Source of the DNA: an uncultured Fluviicola sp.
GTDB taxonomy: Bacteria; Bacteroidota; Bacteroidia; Flavobacteriales_D; Crocinitomicaceae
Length of the DNA: 64,000 bases
Assembly (NCBI RefSeq): GCF_902168135.1
Contig: NZ_CABHOL010000034.1
Span: 62,001-126,000 of the forward strand
Direction of reading: 5' to 3'
In this document: positions 8,611 to 18,600 of the stretch, piece after piece
How positions within the stretch are numbered: position 1 is the first letter of the stretch
Layout of the letters: each line of letters begins with the position of its first letter
Notes under the pieces: generated by a model
What the model was told of the DNA's origin: nothing
What the model saw: the letters and a program-made list of their open reading frames with translations, nothing else
Database searches by the model: none
Translations under genes and position numbers: made by a program

Positions 8611-9891
8611 TCAGTTTTTAGCCGGAAGGATTTTCCCGGAAACTTCACCGAAACCAATGCGAACACCGTCTTTGGAAGAGAATCCGCGCATAATCACGTT
8701 ATCGCCGTCCTGGATGAATTTACGCTCCGTTCCGTCATTCATTTTCAAAGGCTTGGTACCTTTCCATGCCAGTTCCAGCATAGAACCGTAAGAATCAGGT
8801 GTTGGCCCTGAAATGGTTCCTGAGCCCAACAAATCTCCGCAGCGGATATTGCACCCGTTTACCGTATGATGCGCCAGCTGCTGCGCCATGTTCCAATACA
8901 TGTATTTGAAGTTGGAAGTACAGATCTTCGTTTCTTCCCCGTTTTCAGGTTCGATGAATACCTCTAATTGAATGTCATAGGATAATTGTCCTTCGTATTT
9001 CAAATAGGAAAGCACTTCCGGATCTTGTTTCGGTCCGTCCGTTTTAAATGGCTGCAATGCGTCCAAAGTAACAATCCATGGTGAAATCGACGATGCGAAA
9101 TTCTTAGCCAGGAATGGTCCGAGCGGAACGTATTCCCAGGTTTGGATATCGCGTGCCGACCAATCGTTAAACAACACCATACCGAAAATATAATCTTCTG
9201 CTTCTTCGGTAGAAATGGATTCACCCAGCGGCTTCCCGTCGAAAGTAATGAATGCCGTTTCCAACTCGAAATCCAGGTTGCGGCAAGGTGCAAAAATCGG
9301 CGGTTCTTCCGGATTCGGTTTGATTTGGCCTTTCGGTCGCGTTACCGGTTCTCCGGATATAATGATGGAACTCGCTCTTCCGTGATAACCAACAGGAAGC
9401 CACAACCAGTTCGGCAGCAAAGCATTTGCAGGATCGCGGAACATCATTCCGACGTTTGTAGCATGCTCGCGGCTCGAGTAAAAATCCGTGTAATCACCGA
9501 TCTGAACCGGCATACACATCTTCACGCTTTCAACAGGCATGAGCACCTGCTCTACATGCTGCTCGTTCTTTTGTAAATCCGGCTGATTTGCATCAAACAG
9601 TTTAGACAAGCGGTTTCTTAGATCACGAACTGCTTTTTTCCCTTTCTTCATCATCGGATTGAGTGAATCCGTATCAAAATCACTCAACTCGAAAGGCAGG
9701 TTCTCCAAATAACCCAATACGTGCAATGTTTTCAGATCGATCACTTTATCTCCGATCCGGGAAGCCACATGCGGCTTCAGGTTTTCATTTCTAACAACAC
9801 CAAAAGGCAGGTTTTGAATCGGGAAATCCGAATTGGAAGGAACTTCTATCCAGGATTTCAAAGCGGGATTATTTGCAGGTATTTGTGACAT
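8611..9891 (-). CDS. fahA: Fumarylacetoacetase
   Basis: Hydrolyses fumarylacetoacetate to fumarate and acetoacetate, the last step of tyrosine/homogentisate catabolism. About 426 residues, the usual length. Seen: an N-terminal SH3-like domain and the catalytic domain with DYTDFYSSREHATNVG (metal-binding Asp and catalytic His), ELETAFI (metal-binding Glu) and LFNDWSARDIQTWEY. The ATG at 9891 (MSQIPAN) is preferred over one eight codons earlier because the -7 box at 9913-9920 leaves too little room for the longer form. It is monocistronic. Other genes of the homogentisate route are not in the window. Confidence 0.96.
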   Translation of the reverse strand: MSQIPANNPALKSWIEVPSNSDFPIQNLPFGVVRNENLKPHVASRIGDKVIDLKTLHVLGYLENLPFELSDFDTDSLNPMMKKGKKAVRDLRNRLSKLFDANQPDLQKNEQHVEQVLMPVESVKMCMPVQIGDYTDFYSSREHATNVGMMFRDPANALLPNWLWLPVGYHGRASSIIISGEPVTRPKGQIKPNPEEPPIFAPCRNLDFELETAFITFDGKPLGESISTEEAEDYIFGMVLFNDWSARDIQTWEYVPLGPFLAKNFASSISPWIVTLDALQPFKTDGPKQDPEVLSYLKYEGQLSYDIQLEVFIEPENGEETKICTSNFKYMYWNMAQQLAHHTVNGCNIRCGDLLGSGTISGPTPDSYGSMLELAWKGTKPLKMNDGTERKFIQDGDNVIMRGFSSKDGVRIGFGEVSGKILPAKN

Positions 9892-9912
9892 TTCTTTGCT
9901 TTTTATTGGAAA

Positions 9913-9945
9913 CAAAGATAACGGTAATGATTAAATGAATAACAA
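9913..9945 (-). promoter_or_regulatory. Promoter of fahA
   Basis: Minus-strand TATCTTTG (9913-9920) with TTG at 9943-9945, 22 bases upstream. Fits the Bacteroidota -33/-7 pattern and supports the ATG at 9891. Confidence 0.55.
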
Positions 9946-9964
9946 GATTTGTTTTTGGTGGATC

Positions 9965-9996
9965 ATGTAGGGATGAAAAATTTTTCCTCCCTACAT
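9965..9996 (-). terminator. GTAGGG...CCCTAC palindrome after the SGNH hydrolase
   Basis: A 32-base near-perfect palindrome with ATGTAGGGA and TCCCTACAT arms around an A5/T5 centre. It lies in the gap between the SGNH hydrolase stop (10008) and fahA. It belongs to a family with copies at 10697, 41973, 48283 and 56644. Confidence 0.7.
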
Positions 9997-10007
9997 CCGA
10001 ATCATTT

Positions 10008-10664
10008 CTATTTCAACTTTTTCAAAATTTCCTTCACCCAAAGCGCATACATTTTCACACCGGGATGCAGCCCGTCTTCTGCTACCAAATCAGGCTCGTT
10101 CAATCCTCTACGAGAGATTTCCGTTACATTCACGTACTTCAATCCCAATGAATCGGCAATGCGCTTATTGGATACATTGAACAAATCGATCCGTTCCGAA
10201 ATGCGTTTTTGGTTCGGTTTTCCGTAAGGTGTAAAGCCGTAATCCGGAATGGAAAGAACAATAACCCGTTTCTTTTTATTTCCTGCGAGTTCAATGGACT
10301 TTCTACACAGCAGCTTAAAATCGTTTTCGTATTCGCCGATTGATCTTCCCTGGAATTCATTGTTCACACCAATCAGTAAGGTCACCAGGTCGTATTCATT
10401 TTTCAGATGAGCCGATTCGATGGCCTCGATGAGTTGATCAGTTCTCCAGCCGGTACGCGCAATAATCACAGGGCTTACATATTCTTTCCCGCTTTTACTG
10501 ATTGAATCCGCTAGTTGATAAGGAAAATTGGTGGTTGTGGGAACACTTTCCCCGATCGTATAGGAATCTCCCAAAGCCAGGTAAGACATGCTTTCTTTCG
10601 AACTTGAGCAGGCAGCTAACGATAAAACCATAGCGAATCCAATAGTATTTCTGGTCCATTTCAT
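10008..10664 (-). CDS. SGNH/GDSL-type hydrolase lipoprotein
   Basis: 218 residues with an N-terminal lipoprotein signal (lipobox LAAC followed by SSSKES). It has the esterase blocks in order: block I LALGDSYTIGE with the catalytic Ser, block III IGVNNEFQG, and block V EDGLHPGVKMY with the catalytic Asp and His. SGNH hydrolases cleave acyl esters of lipids, sugars or peptidoglycan; the substrate here is not evident. It is flanked on both sides by GTAGGG palindromes, so it is probably a single transcription unit on the cell surface or periplasmic side. Confidence 0.92.
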   Translation of the reverse strand: MKWTRNTIGFAMVLSLAACSSSKESMSYLALGDSYTIGESVPTTTNFPYQLADSISKSGKEYVSPVIIARTGWRTDQLIEAIESAHLKNEYDLVTLLIGVNNEFQGRSIGEYENDFKLLCRKSIELAGNKKKRVIVLSIPDYGFTPYGKPNQKRISERIDLFNVSNKRIADSLGLKYVNVTEISRRGLNEPDLVAEDGLHPGVKMYALWVKEILKKLK

Positions 10665-10696
10665 GGTTCATTTACGGCTTATGATGATTTTAGGAT

Positions 10697-10733
10697 TTCA
10701 GTAGGGTCGGAAAATTTTGCCCCTACTGAAATT
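10697..10733 (-). terminator. GTAGGG...CCCTAC palindrome after the dienelactone hydrolase
   Basis: TTTCAGTAGGG and CCCTACTGAAA form the arms around an AAAATTTT centre. It begins directly after the stop codon of the gene at 10732-11508, where it can act as a terminator. Confidence 0.7.
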
Positions 10734-11508
10734 ATTTCACCTTTGACTTCATGAATTTATTAAAATCGATCCAGCTTTGTTTATCTGCCGCTTCGTTGTA
10801 AGAAATCGGCATGGAAAATTTCTTTCCTACCTCCGTTGAATGCGGATTGGTAAACGCATGAGTTGCTTCCGGGTAGTCGATGAATTTCAGATCTGCACCG
10901 GCTTCCGTCATTTGTTTTTTGAATGCCTGGATACTTTCAGCAGACACAAATGAATCTGCGGCCCCATTGCAAACCAGGATTGCAGCTGTCAATTTGCTTT
11001 TATCTACCGGAATTCCGTCCAGGTTCCCGTGAAAACTCACTACCGCATCTACAGGCGCTCCTTTTTTAGCCGCATTCAAGACTACAGATCCGCCAAAGCA
11101 GTAACCGATTGCGGTCATTTTAGCCGGATTTACTCCCTGGATTTTCAAGGCTTCGTTGTAACCGGCCATAAATCTCGCGTAGGAAAATTCCGGATCGCGG
11201 TAAAACGGCATAGCAAGTGCCTGGGCGTCTTGCGGTATTTTTGCAATTTTCCCCTTGCCATACATATCGATGCAAAAACCGATATTCCCTTCTTTGGCGA
11301 TCTGAAGCGCTCTTTCTTTGGGATATTCGTTCAATCCCCACCATTCGTGGACGATCAAAACGGTCTTTGTTTTTTTGGTAATTTCCAGGGGCTTGGCATA
11401 AAATGCCGTGAATTGCTGTCCGTTGATGGAATAGTTAACAGAATCCAATACTTGTGAAAAGCCCGATCCGATTGCAAATAGAAATACGAAAGTAAAAATT
11501 GATCTCAT
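10732..11508 (-). CDS. Dienelactone hydrolase family protein, secreted
   Basis: About 258 residues from the ATG at 11508 (RSIFTFVFLFAIGSGFSQ is a signal peptide; a longer start adds 14 residues before it). It is an alpha/beta hydrolase of the dienelactone hydrolase type, with HEWWGLNEYPKERA near residue 57, the nucleophile elbow GYCFGGS with Cys in place of Ser, an Asp after the CNGAAD strand and the catalytic His in ATHAFTN. The family hydrolyses dienelactones and many other esters. The signal peptide implies an exported enzyme. The true substrate is unknown. Confidence 0.92.
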   Translation of the reverse strand: MRSIFTFVFLFAIGSGFSQVLDSVNYSINGQQFTAFYAKPLEITKKTKTVLIVHEWWGLNEYPKERALQIAKEGNIGFCIDMYGKGKIAKIPQDAQALAMPFYRDPEFSYARFMAGYNEALKIQGVNPAKMTAIGYCFGGSVVLNAAKKGAPVDAVVSFHGNLDGIPVDKSKLTAAILVCNGAADSFVSAESIQAFKKQMTEAGADLKFIDYPEATHAFTNPHSTEVGKKFSMPISYNEAADKQSWIDFNKFMKSKVK

Positions 11509-11636
11509 GACGAAAATTGTTTGTTCATCATAAAGATACTTCAAATCCAATTATCAATTTTCAATGATTTAATTATCAAGTGGGTCACTTATACTACTCT
11601 AATCCACTTGATAATTGATAATTACTCCATTGCTAA

Positions 11637-12677
11637 TCAAATCAATTCACGCTCCCTCTCCCGAAACTCTTTCTCAGACTCCAATGTTGCGGTTTTCGTT
11701 TCAAAATCCTCCCGCAGCGCTACTTTCGTATCGTAGGCTCCGGACGTCATAAACAATTTACTGATGATCGGGATCAATTCGAACAGGGTCAAAATCACCA
11801 TCAACAGGTAATACTGGTTTTGGAGTCCGTGTGTTTTGTCTTTGTCGAACAAGGATTGCAGGGCTTCTTTCTTGATCAGGAATCCTTTTCCATCTAGTGT
11901 TTTCTCAAAATCCGCCACGCTTTTGGTCACTTTGGTATTGATCTCGTCGAGTTCTTTGGTGATTTTTTCCAATTCGTTTTTGGAATCCTTTTGCGCTTTA
12001 TCCGATGCATCTCTGGCTATCTGGTAACCGTTCTGCTTGGCTTTCGCAATTCCTGCAATTCCGAATTTACCGGAACCTCCCGTGCCATCGATCTCTTTGA
12101 GGTATTCGTTCTGTTTTTCGATCGCCAGGTCACTCTTTTCCTTCAAATCTTCTTCCAGTTTCTTTTTATTGGCCAACAATTCATCTTTCCGGGATTGGTA
12201 CACCTGTTCTACTTCGATCTTTTTCTCTGCCAGCTTTTTATCCAGTAAGATCGGAATTTCGCGGTCAACATCGGAGCTGAAAATGAACAGGATGATAGGC
12301 TGGGCCAAAAATGCCCCGATACACAAAGCCATAATCACCCGCAGCCCGATTGCCACTATATTGGTGCGTTTCTTATTAATAGAAGAAACCAAAACACGGT
12401 CAATGGAAAGGACAAATCCGCCCATAAAAATTCCCAGTGTAACGAATAAGAAAGGAGAATCGGAGTTGGTGCTCCAGAAATATCCCCATGCCAGAGTGGC
12501 ATAAAGCCAGGTGAAGAGCATTGCAGATCCAAGGATCTTGTAGCGGTTTCGGTCTACAGTACAATCTGCGATCAATTCCTTGATTGCCGTAGAAAACCAC
12601 CAAAGCACTTCGGATAGTTGATCTTTTTCAGGTTCCGTTCCTTTTTGTTGTTTTGTTTCGATTGTATTTTCTGCCAT
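11637..12677 (-). CDS. DUF4407-domain membrane protein
   Basis: 346 residues. The N-terminal half has about four membrane segments (ILGSAMLFTWLYATLAWGYF, FLFVTLGIFMGGFVLS, IGLRVIMALCIGAFLAQPI and a late one YYLLMVILTLFELIPII). Between them lies a long charged helical region (about residues 130-265, EKKIEVEQVYQSRKDELLANKK onward) predicted to be coiled coil. This is the DUF4407 layout found widely in Bacteroidota. No function is established. The region upstream (12678-12854) is shared with the divergent T9SS gene. Confidence 0.88.
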   Translation of the reverse strand: MAENTIETKQQKGTEPEKDQLSEVLWWFSTAIKELIADCTVDRNRYKILGSAMLFTWLYATLAWGYFWSTNSDSPFLFVTLGIFMGGFVLSIDRVLVSSINKKRTNIVAIGLRVIMALCIGAFLAQPIILFIFSSDVDREIPILLDKKLAEKKIEVEQVYQSRKDELLANKKKLEEDLKEKSDLAIEKQNEYLKEIDGTGGSGKFGIAGIAKAKQNGYQIARDASDKAQKDSKNELEKITKELDEINTKVTKSVADFEKTLDGKGFLIKKEALQSLFDKDKTHGLQNQYYLLMVILTLFELIPIISKLFMTSGAYDTKVALREDFETKTATLESEKEFRERERELI

Positions 12678-12854
12678 ACCGCCGTTTATTCCGAATAAAG
12701 TCAGTAAACATAGTTCAGTTACAAAAGCGAAGAATTATTTTATGGAATTTTGGGAATTCACTGTTCCAAATTGATTCCTTAAGAAAACCATTTCAGGGGA
12801 GACACGAAAAATTTAACCTTAAAACAGTATTTTAGCGGCATTAAAAACAACTTT

Positions 12855-14180
12855 ATGAAATTTATTCTAACTTCTCTTGCGTGTATCTTCGGATACTTTT
12901 CTTATGCTCAGTGTACCGTGGGCTCGAGTACCAATTCAACGAACTCGGCATGCGGCGCAGCAACAGGCTCTGCATCAGCTATGCCTTTCAATGGCACACC
13001 ACCCTATACTTACTTGTGGAGTAACGGGGGGACCACTCAAACCATTACTAACATTTCTGTCGGAATTTACACCGTAACAATTACCGATGCCAACGGTTGC
13101 ACCGGAAGCAATACAGTAACTGTTGATAATCCCAATGCACCTTCTGTAACCATTAGTTCCCTCACAAATGTGGACTGTTTCGGAAATGCGACCGGTAGTG
13201 CATCCGTATCTTCAACAGGCGGAACAGCTCCTTACACTTACTTATGGAGTAACAGCATGACAGCTTCAGGGATCACAAATGCCGTGGCAGGATCTTACAG
13301 CGTTACTGTTACAGATGCAGCCGCTTGTGCCAAGCAAATAATGGTAACTATCACACAACCAGGTCAAATTTCTGCTACATCCAGCTCTACACCGGTAAGT
13401 TGTTATGGCTCGAGCGACGGTGCAATTACAGCTCAAGCCTCAGGTGGCACTGCTCCGTATTCCTATATCTGGTCTAATTCTGCAACAACCCAGGACATTT
13501 CTGACTTAGCGGCGGGAACTTACACCCTGGACATATACGATGCAAACAATTGCACCATCCAGATCACCGCAAACGTTACAGAACCTGATCTGATTCAGGA
13601 CACAATAAGCGCTTCTGCCTGCGGATCTTACTTTTGGGAGGGACAAGATTACACCACATCGGATTACTATGAACACATCTACACAGCAGCTAACGGGTGT
13701 GATTCGATTGTAACATTGAATTTAACCATTAATCCATTGCCGGACAATGCCATTACCAGCTCAGGAGCTACTTTTACCGCTACTGCGTCCGGTTTAACTT
13801 ATCAGTGGATTAACTGTTCGGACAACTCTGCAATTCAGGGGGCACAAGGCCAATCTTTTACAGCCACTCAAAATGGAAGTTACGCTGTGATTGTAAGCAA
13901 CGGAACATGCTCAGACACCAGCAACTGTATCACGCTTTCTGATTTAAGCTTGACGGACAACAACCAGGATTTGATTTCCATCACTCCAAACCCTACGAAA
14001 GGACAGGTTTCAATTTCGGTAACAGAAAATATGCAGGCTCGCTTAACAAATTTAGCAGGCGAAACGTTAAACACATTTTATTTAGGAGCCGGAGAAAACA
14101 GCATCGACATCAGTCAGGTGCCAGCCGGAACTTATCTGCTTGTTGTCGATAAATCCAGTTACCGCATTGTAAAATATTAA
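12855..14180 (+). CDS. SprB-repeat surface protein with type A T9SS sorting domain
   Basis: 441 residues. A signal peptide ends near SYAQ. Three or more SprB-type repeats follow (residues about 20-235), each with the pattern CxGxxxGxxxxxxxGGxxPYTYLWSN...GxYxVTVTDAxxC, then a CGSYFWEGQDYTTSDYYE segment and a linker. The last 75 residues (ITPNPTKGQVSISV, AGTYLLVVDKSSYRIVKY) are a T9SS type A sorting domain. It is predicted to be exported by the T9SS and attached to the surface; SprB-like repeats occur in gliding adhesins. A GC-rich hairpin at 14203-14229 ends it. Confidence 0.9.
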   Translation: MKFILTSLACIFGYFSYAQCTVGSSTNSTNSACGAATGSASAMPFNGTPPYTYLWSNGGTTQTITNISVGIYTVTITDANGCTGSNTVTVDNPNAPSVTISSLTNVDCFGNATGSASVSSTGGTAPYTYLWSNSMTASGITNAVAGSYSVTVTDAAACAKQIMVTITQPGQISATSSSTPVSCYGSSDGAITAQASGGTAPYSYIWSNSATTQDISDLAAGTYTLDIYDANNCTIQITANVTEPDLIQDTISASACGSYFWEGQDYTTSDYYEHIYTAANGCDSIVTLNLTINPLPDNAITSSGATFTATASGLTYQWINCSDNSAIQGAQGQSFTATQNGSYAVIVSNGTCSDTSNCITLSDLSLTDNNQDLISITPNPTKGQVSISVTENMQARLTNLAGETLNTFYLGAGENSIDISQVPAGTYLLVVDKSSYRIVKY

Positions 14181-14202
14181 TTCTCCGCTTAATTTATTTC
14201 TC

Positions 14203-14229
14203 AGCCCGGTTATGCAATATATCCGGGCT
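14203..14229. terminator. Bidirectional terminator
   Basis: AGCCCGG (14203-14209) pairs with CCGGGCT (14223-14229) between two convergent genes, with an AT-rich flank on each side. It can serve both the T9SS gene and the hydroxylase-like gene. Confidence 0.75.
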
Positions 14230-14235
14230 TATTAT

Positions 14236-14970
14236 TTATGAATCGAGCGCATTGCTCTGGTTTTTCAATTTGTCTTCCAGTTCGGAAACAATCGGGTGGC
14301 CGGCCATTTGCGGGTTGCTTCTAAGTTCTTCCAGCATGCGTCTGATCGTCTCCGGAGAAAGGTTTTCCTCCCGGTCTGCTTCAAAGCTCGATTCAGGGGC
14401 CTGGGCGAAAAAAAGTTCGTCTGTCCAGGCATTCCGCTCTCCGTCAATAACCAGGTGCACCCGGTCAACCGTTCCGCGATTCGCTACCGAATGCACGAAA
14501 TTTACATTGGTGTACCAGCATTCGCCGGGGAGCATGGTCAGGCGCTCGCCATCCAGGATAAATGCTACATCCGGGTTGGTAACAATGGGAATGTGCAGCC
14601 GGAACTGCCCGTCCTCATACCCCAATTCGTGATCGGTATGCGGTTTGATCTCCGCTCCCACTTCCAGCCGCAATAAACGGACCGAAAGAATGGGAAAGCT
14701 GAACGAATCCAGAACCTCTCTGAAATACGTGCATTCCTTCATCAAAGGAGTTTCGGAAACGGCGGAATTATCTGTGGAAAGCGCAAAAATATGCTGTGCA
14801 TTACCGTCTTTCGCATACAGCGATACTACGTTCCAATTCCCGGTATAGCCACCCGTATTGAAATGCGGTACCCATTGGGATTCCATGGCCCGCGAAAGGT
14901 CTTTCACCAAACGCTGTTCGTCGAACTGCATGGGAAATTTTAAGTATTTCGTGATCTCTTTTGTGCTCAT
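14236..14970 (-). CDS. Aspartyl/asparaginyl beta-hydroxylase-like protein
   Basis: About 244 residues from the ATG at 14970. A double-stranded beta-helix with an HxD...H iron site: KPHTDHELGYE (His and Asp, about residues 120-130) and FVHSVANRG (distal His), then RVHLVIDGERNAW. This resembles the aspartyl/asparaginyl beta-hydroxylase family, which uses Fe(II) and 2-oxoglutarate to hydroxylate a protein or small molecule. The start is fixed by an ATGA overlap with the stop of the upstream HEAGH gene, so the two are translationally coupled. The substrate is unknown. Confidence 0.83.
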   Translation of the reverse strand: MSTKEITKYLKFPMQFDEQRLVKDLSRAMESQWVPHFNTGGYTGNWNVVSLYAKDGNAQHIFALSTDNSAVSETPLMKECTYFREVLDSFSFPILSVRLLRLEVGAEIKPHTDHELGYEDGQFRLHIPIVTNPDVAFILDGERLTMLPGECWYTNVNFVHSVANRGTVDRVHLVIDGERNAWTDELFFAQAPESSFEADREENLSPETIRRMLEELRSNPQMAGHPIVSELEDKLKNQSNALDS

Positions 14971-15443
14971 CTCAACCATTTGATCATGTGTGGAAAAGGT
15001 TTTATACCTTCTTTTTCTGTTTGGCTGCAAAATCCCATCCACTCCAGCAGCGGAAGGCCGATGTAATTTTGATTCCCGAATTGTTCGATAAACCATTCGG
15101 ATTGTTCCTTGTACCCATGCGCGTGAAAAACAACCTCGGGAGATATTCCGATATGCCTAAGCGCGGCATAAGACCACAAAATGGAGGCTATTTCATCGCC
15201 GGGAGTCGGCCATTCGGGGTCCATATCTGCAGTGCCGATCAGCGGACGCAATGCTTCTTCTGTTACCGCTATGTGTCCGGCCTCATGCAGCAAATCTCCC
15301 GGGTATTTCATTTTTGCCGGATCCATTAAAATGGTATTTTTCTCAATGGCTAATCCGGGCAAAAAACAATCGTCCGGCAATTCGGTTTCTATGACCGGAA
15401 TCCCGATTTCTTCTAAAAAACAAATGATCTTTTCGCGTTCCAT
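14967..15443 (-). CDS. Uncharacterised protein with HEAGH zinc-metalloprotease-like motif
   Basis: 158 residues with no signal peptide. The motif LLHEAGHIAVTEEA (about residues 51-64) matches HExxH of zinc metallopeptidases (gluzincin or IrrE/ImmA-like minimal domains), followed by an acidic stretch with GDEIAS that could supply a third ligand. I do not recognise the family beyond the motif. Its gene overlaps the hydroxylase-like gene by four bases, and the pair stands alone between two T9SS genes, so the two products probably act together. Confidence 0.75.
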   Translation of the reverse strand: MEREKIICFLEEIGIPVIETELPDDCFLPGLAIEKNTILMDPAKMKYPGDLLHEAGHIAVTEEALRPLIGTADMDPEWPTPGDEIASILWSYAALRHIGISPEVVFHAHGYKEQSEWFIEQFGNQNYIGLPLLEWMGFCSQTEKEGIKPFPHMIKWLR

Positions 15444-15557
15444 GAAGTGAATAGTTTGTTTGATTGGGGTGAAAATACTAAATGTCCGTGAATCCGGTTT
15501 GGAATTCCCTGAAATGATCTGTATTTCCGGTTAACTAAACTACAGAAGAGCTATTTA

Positions 15558-15659
15558 CTAAATCGTTTAAGCGATTGATTTACAAACTATTTAAATGGGA
15601 ATTTAATGCTTATTTGACATGAATTTAATCTGCGAAGCGTATTCCCGGAGTACCTTTGC
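15558..15659 (+). promoter_or_regulatory. Upstream module shared by two T9SS surface genes, copy 1
   Basis: About 100 bases upstream of the gene at 15684 align closely with 18865-18965. Both begin CTAAATCG, contain ATTTAAT(A/G)CTTATTTGACA and end with the -7 box TACCTTTG. The distance from TTTGACA to TACCTTTG is 38 bases in both. This looks like a conserved promoter with an upstream operator. No good -33 TTG occurs at the usual spacing, which suggests an activator or alternative sigma factor. Confidence 0.65.
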
Positions 15660-15683
15660 AAAAAAAATAATTATCACTGCGTT

Positions 15684-18600
15684 ATGAGCTTTGTTTATTC
15701 CGCCTTCCACTTTTCAAGCTTCCGACTGTTCAAAGCATACACCAAACAGTTGCTTTTCAGCGCTTCACTGGTTTTCAGCAGCACAGTATGCGCACAGGTA
15801 ACTGTTGGATTTCAAGGCGGTGAACCGGGAGATCCCTGGGGATACACTTCCACGGGAGCAAGTGCGCTGTCCATATCCGAAGCAACGCAATCACCGAACA
15901 AGGTAACCGGAACTACTTCGCTCGTAGTGGGAGGAAACACGGGCGGAGGAAACTGCTTTGCCACCGGATCAGGAAACGGACCGAATACCGCACGTACTTT
16001 TACCTTTAATTCCCTGGACATTTCTACCAGCAACTCCTCCGTGCGCACTTTGACCTTCAACTGGGGAAACCGTTTTCCATCCTGTAACGGTACCGGCTGG
16101 GATTCGGGAGAGAACCTAACATTCAGAGCCTACCACGACGGTGTTCCGCAAACTTTAATTACACTGGCAACCGGAAACAACAACGCACAATTCAGCATCT
16201 CAACACACAGTTACAGCTGGACGATCCCCGCTTGTGTTTCCGAATTCTACTTCGTGGTAAGCGTTACCACCAATCGCGCAGATGAATTGTTGTTCATCGA
16301 CAATGTTCTTTTGACAGCACCCCAGTTAAACGGACCTCTAACCGTAAGTCCGATCTCGGGAAATACAACCGTTTGCCAGGGAAGTACCGAAAACTACAGC
16401 GTTACGCCTGAAACCGGAGTTTCTTACACCTGGGACGGATTACCTGCCGGGGCCTCTTTCACCACTCCTAACGGAACAACAGCATCCGCCAATATGACCA
16501 TCAACTGGGGAACTGCAGCACCAGGCACATACACTCTTTCAGTGACACCAAGCTCCACCGGCTGCGGAGGCGGAACGGGAAGCCCTCAAACCATTGTAAT
16601 TACCATCACGGCACCTTCCGTTCCGGTTACGATTTCAGGACCTGCTTCTATGTGTCCCGGAGAAACCATCACGCTTACTTCCAGTTATGCATCCGGGAAC
16701 ACCTGGTCTCCAAACGGAGAAACGACCCCATCCATTTCGGTCACAGCACCGGGAACCTACACTGTTTCAACAGCTACTTCCTGCGGAACTATTTCTGCCA
16801 CTCACACCGTAACACTTAATCCGGTTCCTGCTGTTCAATCCGTAACTCCGACCCCAATCAGCTGTTTTGGTGCTAACGACGGGGTGCTTACCATTTCCTC
16901 TACAGATTCCGGATTGGAATACTCACTGGACGGAACCAACTGGCAAGCTTCAAACGTTTTCAGTAACCTTACTCCCGGAACATATACCGTTCAGGTGCGT
17001 TTCGTAAACGGATGTTCCACAACCTTAGCTCCCGTAACGTTCACCGAACCCGCACAGGTTACAGCAACCGCGTCCAATACCGGGCCTTACTGCGAAGGCG
17101 GGAACGTTGTTTTGAACGGATCAACTCCTTTTAGCGGAACAACCACTTATTCCTGGACAGGTCCAAACGGTTTCACTTCTTCCCTGCAAAATCCAACATT
17201 TACCGCTCAAACCGGAACACATACTTACCAATTAACCGTTGCGGTAAACGGATGTCAGAGCACACCGGCAACCACTACCGTTAGTGTCAATGCGGTACCG
17301 ACCGTCAGTGTTTCCAATACCGGACCTTACTGCACCGGTTCGCCGATCAGCTTAAACAGCAACACCAATTCAACAGGAACAATTACTTATTCCTGGACCG
17401 GGCCCAACGGCTACACATCTACCGCTGTAAATCCTTCGGATGCCCTTGAAGCCGGAATGTACGAACTGGTAATCAGCTCCAACGGATGTCAAAGTACTTC
17501 TGCAAATACAACAGTCGTAATTAACCCAATACCGACAGCACAAGCAGATTATACCGCACCTTTCTGTACCGGAACAATGCTTCAGCTAAACGGATCAACG
17601 ACCTCATCGGGCGCCGTAACTTATTCCTGGAGCGGACCCAACGGGTACACATCCACGCTTCAAAACCCGGCAGACGGAACAGAAGCGGGAACTTACACAT
17701 TGCTTGTTACCGAGAACGGATGCACAAGCCCGCCCGCAACTGTAAACGTGATTTCACAAGTGCCATTTGTGTCTGCATCCAATGCCGGACCATATTGTGA
17801 AGGCACAGTGATCCAGCTTACCGGATTTACAACCGCTTCCGGAACTATCAGTTATTTGTGGAACGGACCGAACGGGTACACTTCCCAGGTGCAAAATCCG
17901 GCGGATATCACCGAAGCAGGAACCTATACCCTGACCGTTCAGGAGGGCAATTGCAGCAACAGTGCTTCCACGCAGGTTGTTGTGAAACCCAATCCTTCCG
18001 CTTCTTTTGTTTCTTCGGCACCCTGTATGAACGACAGCATGGTGTTTACATCCGCATGCTCCGTGCCTTCACCGGAGATTATTACCAACTGGCACTGGGA
18101 TTTCAACGACGGGTTCACTTCTTCGGAAGAACACCCGAAACATGTTTTCCAAACCACAGGCACGCATTCCGTATTGCTAAAAGTGACAACCAACTCCAAT
18201 TGCATTACTACTGTTTCCAAGGATGTGGAAGTGAAACCGGGTATTGACGCCAATTTTTACTTTTCCCCATCAACGATTTCTGCACTGGATCCCACCGTAC
18301 ATTTTGTAAATTCCAGTACCAACGCAGTAACTTACACCTGGAATTTCGGGGTTGACTCCGCCCAATCCACAGAAACATCTCCGAATTTTACTTTCCCGGC
18401 ACAACCGGGTTCTTATGCGGTGGAATTAATTGCCACCAATGACGACGGATGTATCGACAGCATTACGAAAGTGATTACTGTTCAGGATGAAATGACTTAT
18501 TACATTCCCAATGCATTTACACCGGACGGCGACGAGTTCAACCAAACATTCAAACCCATTTTTTCCAGCGGATTTGATCCCCAGAACTACACCCTGCTCC

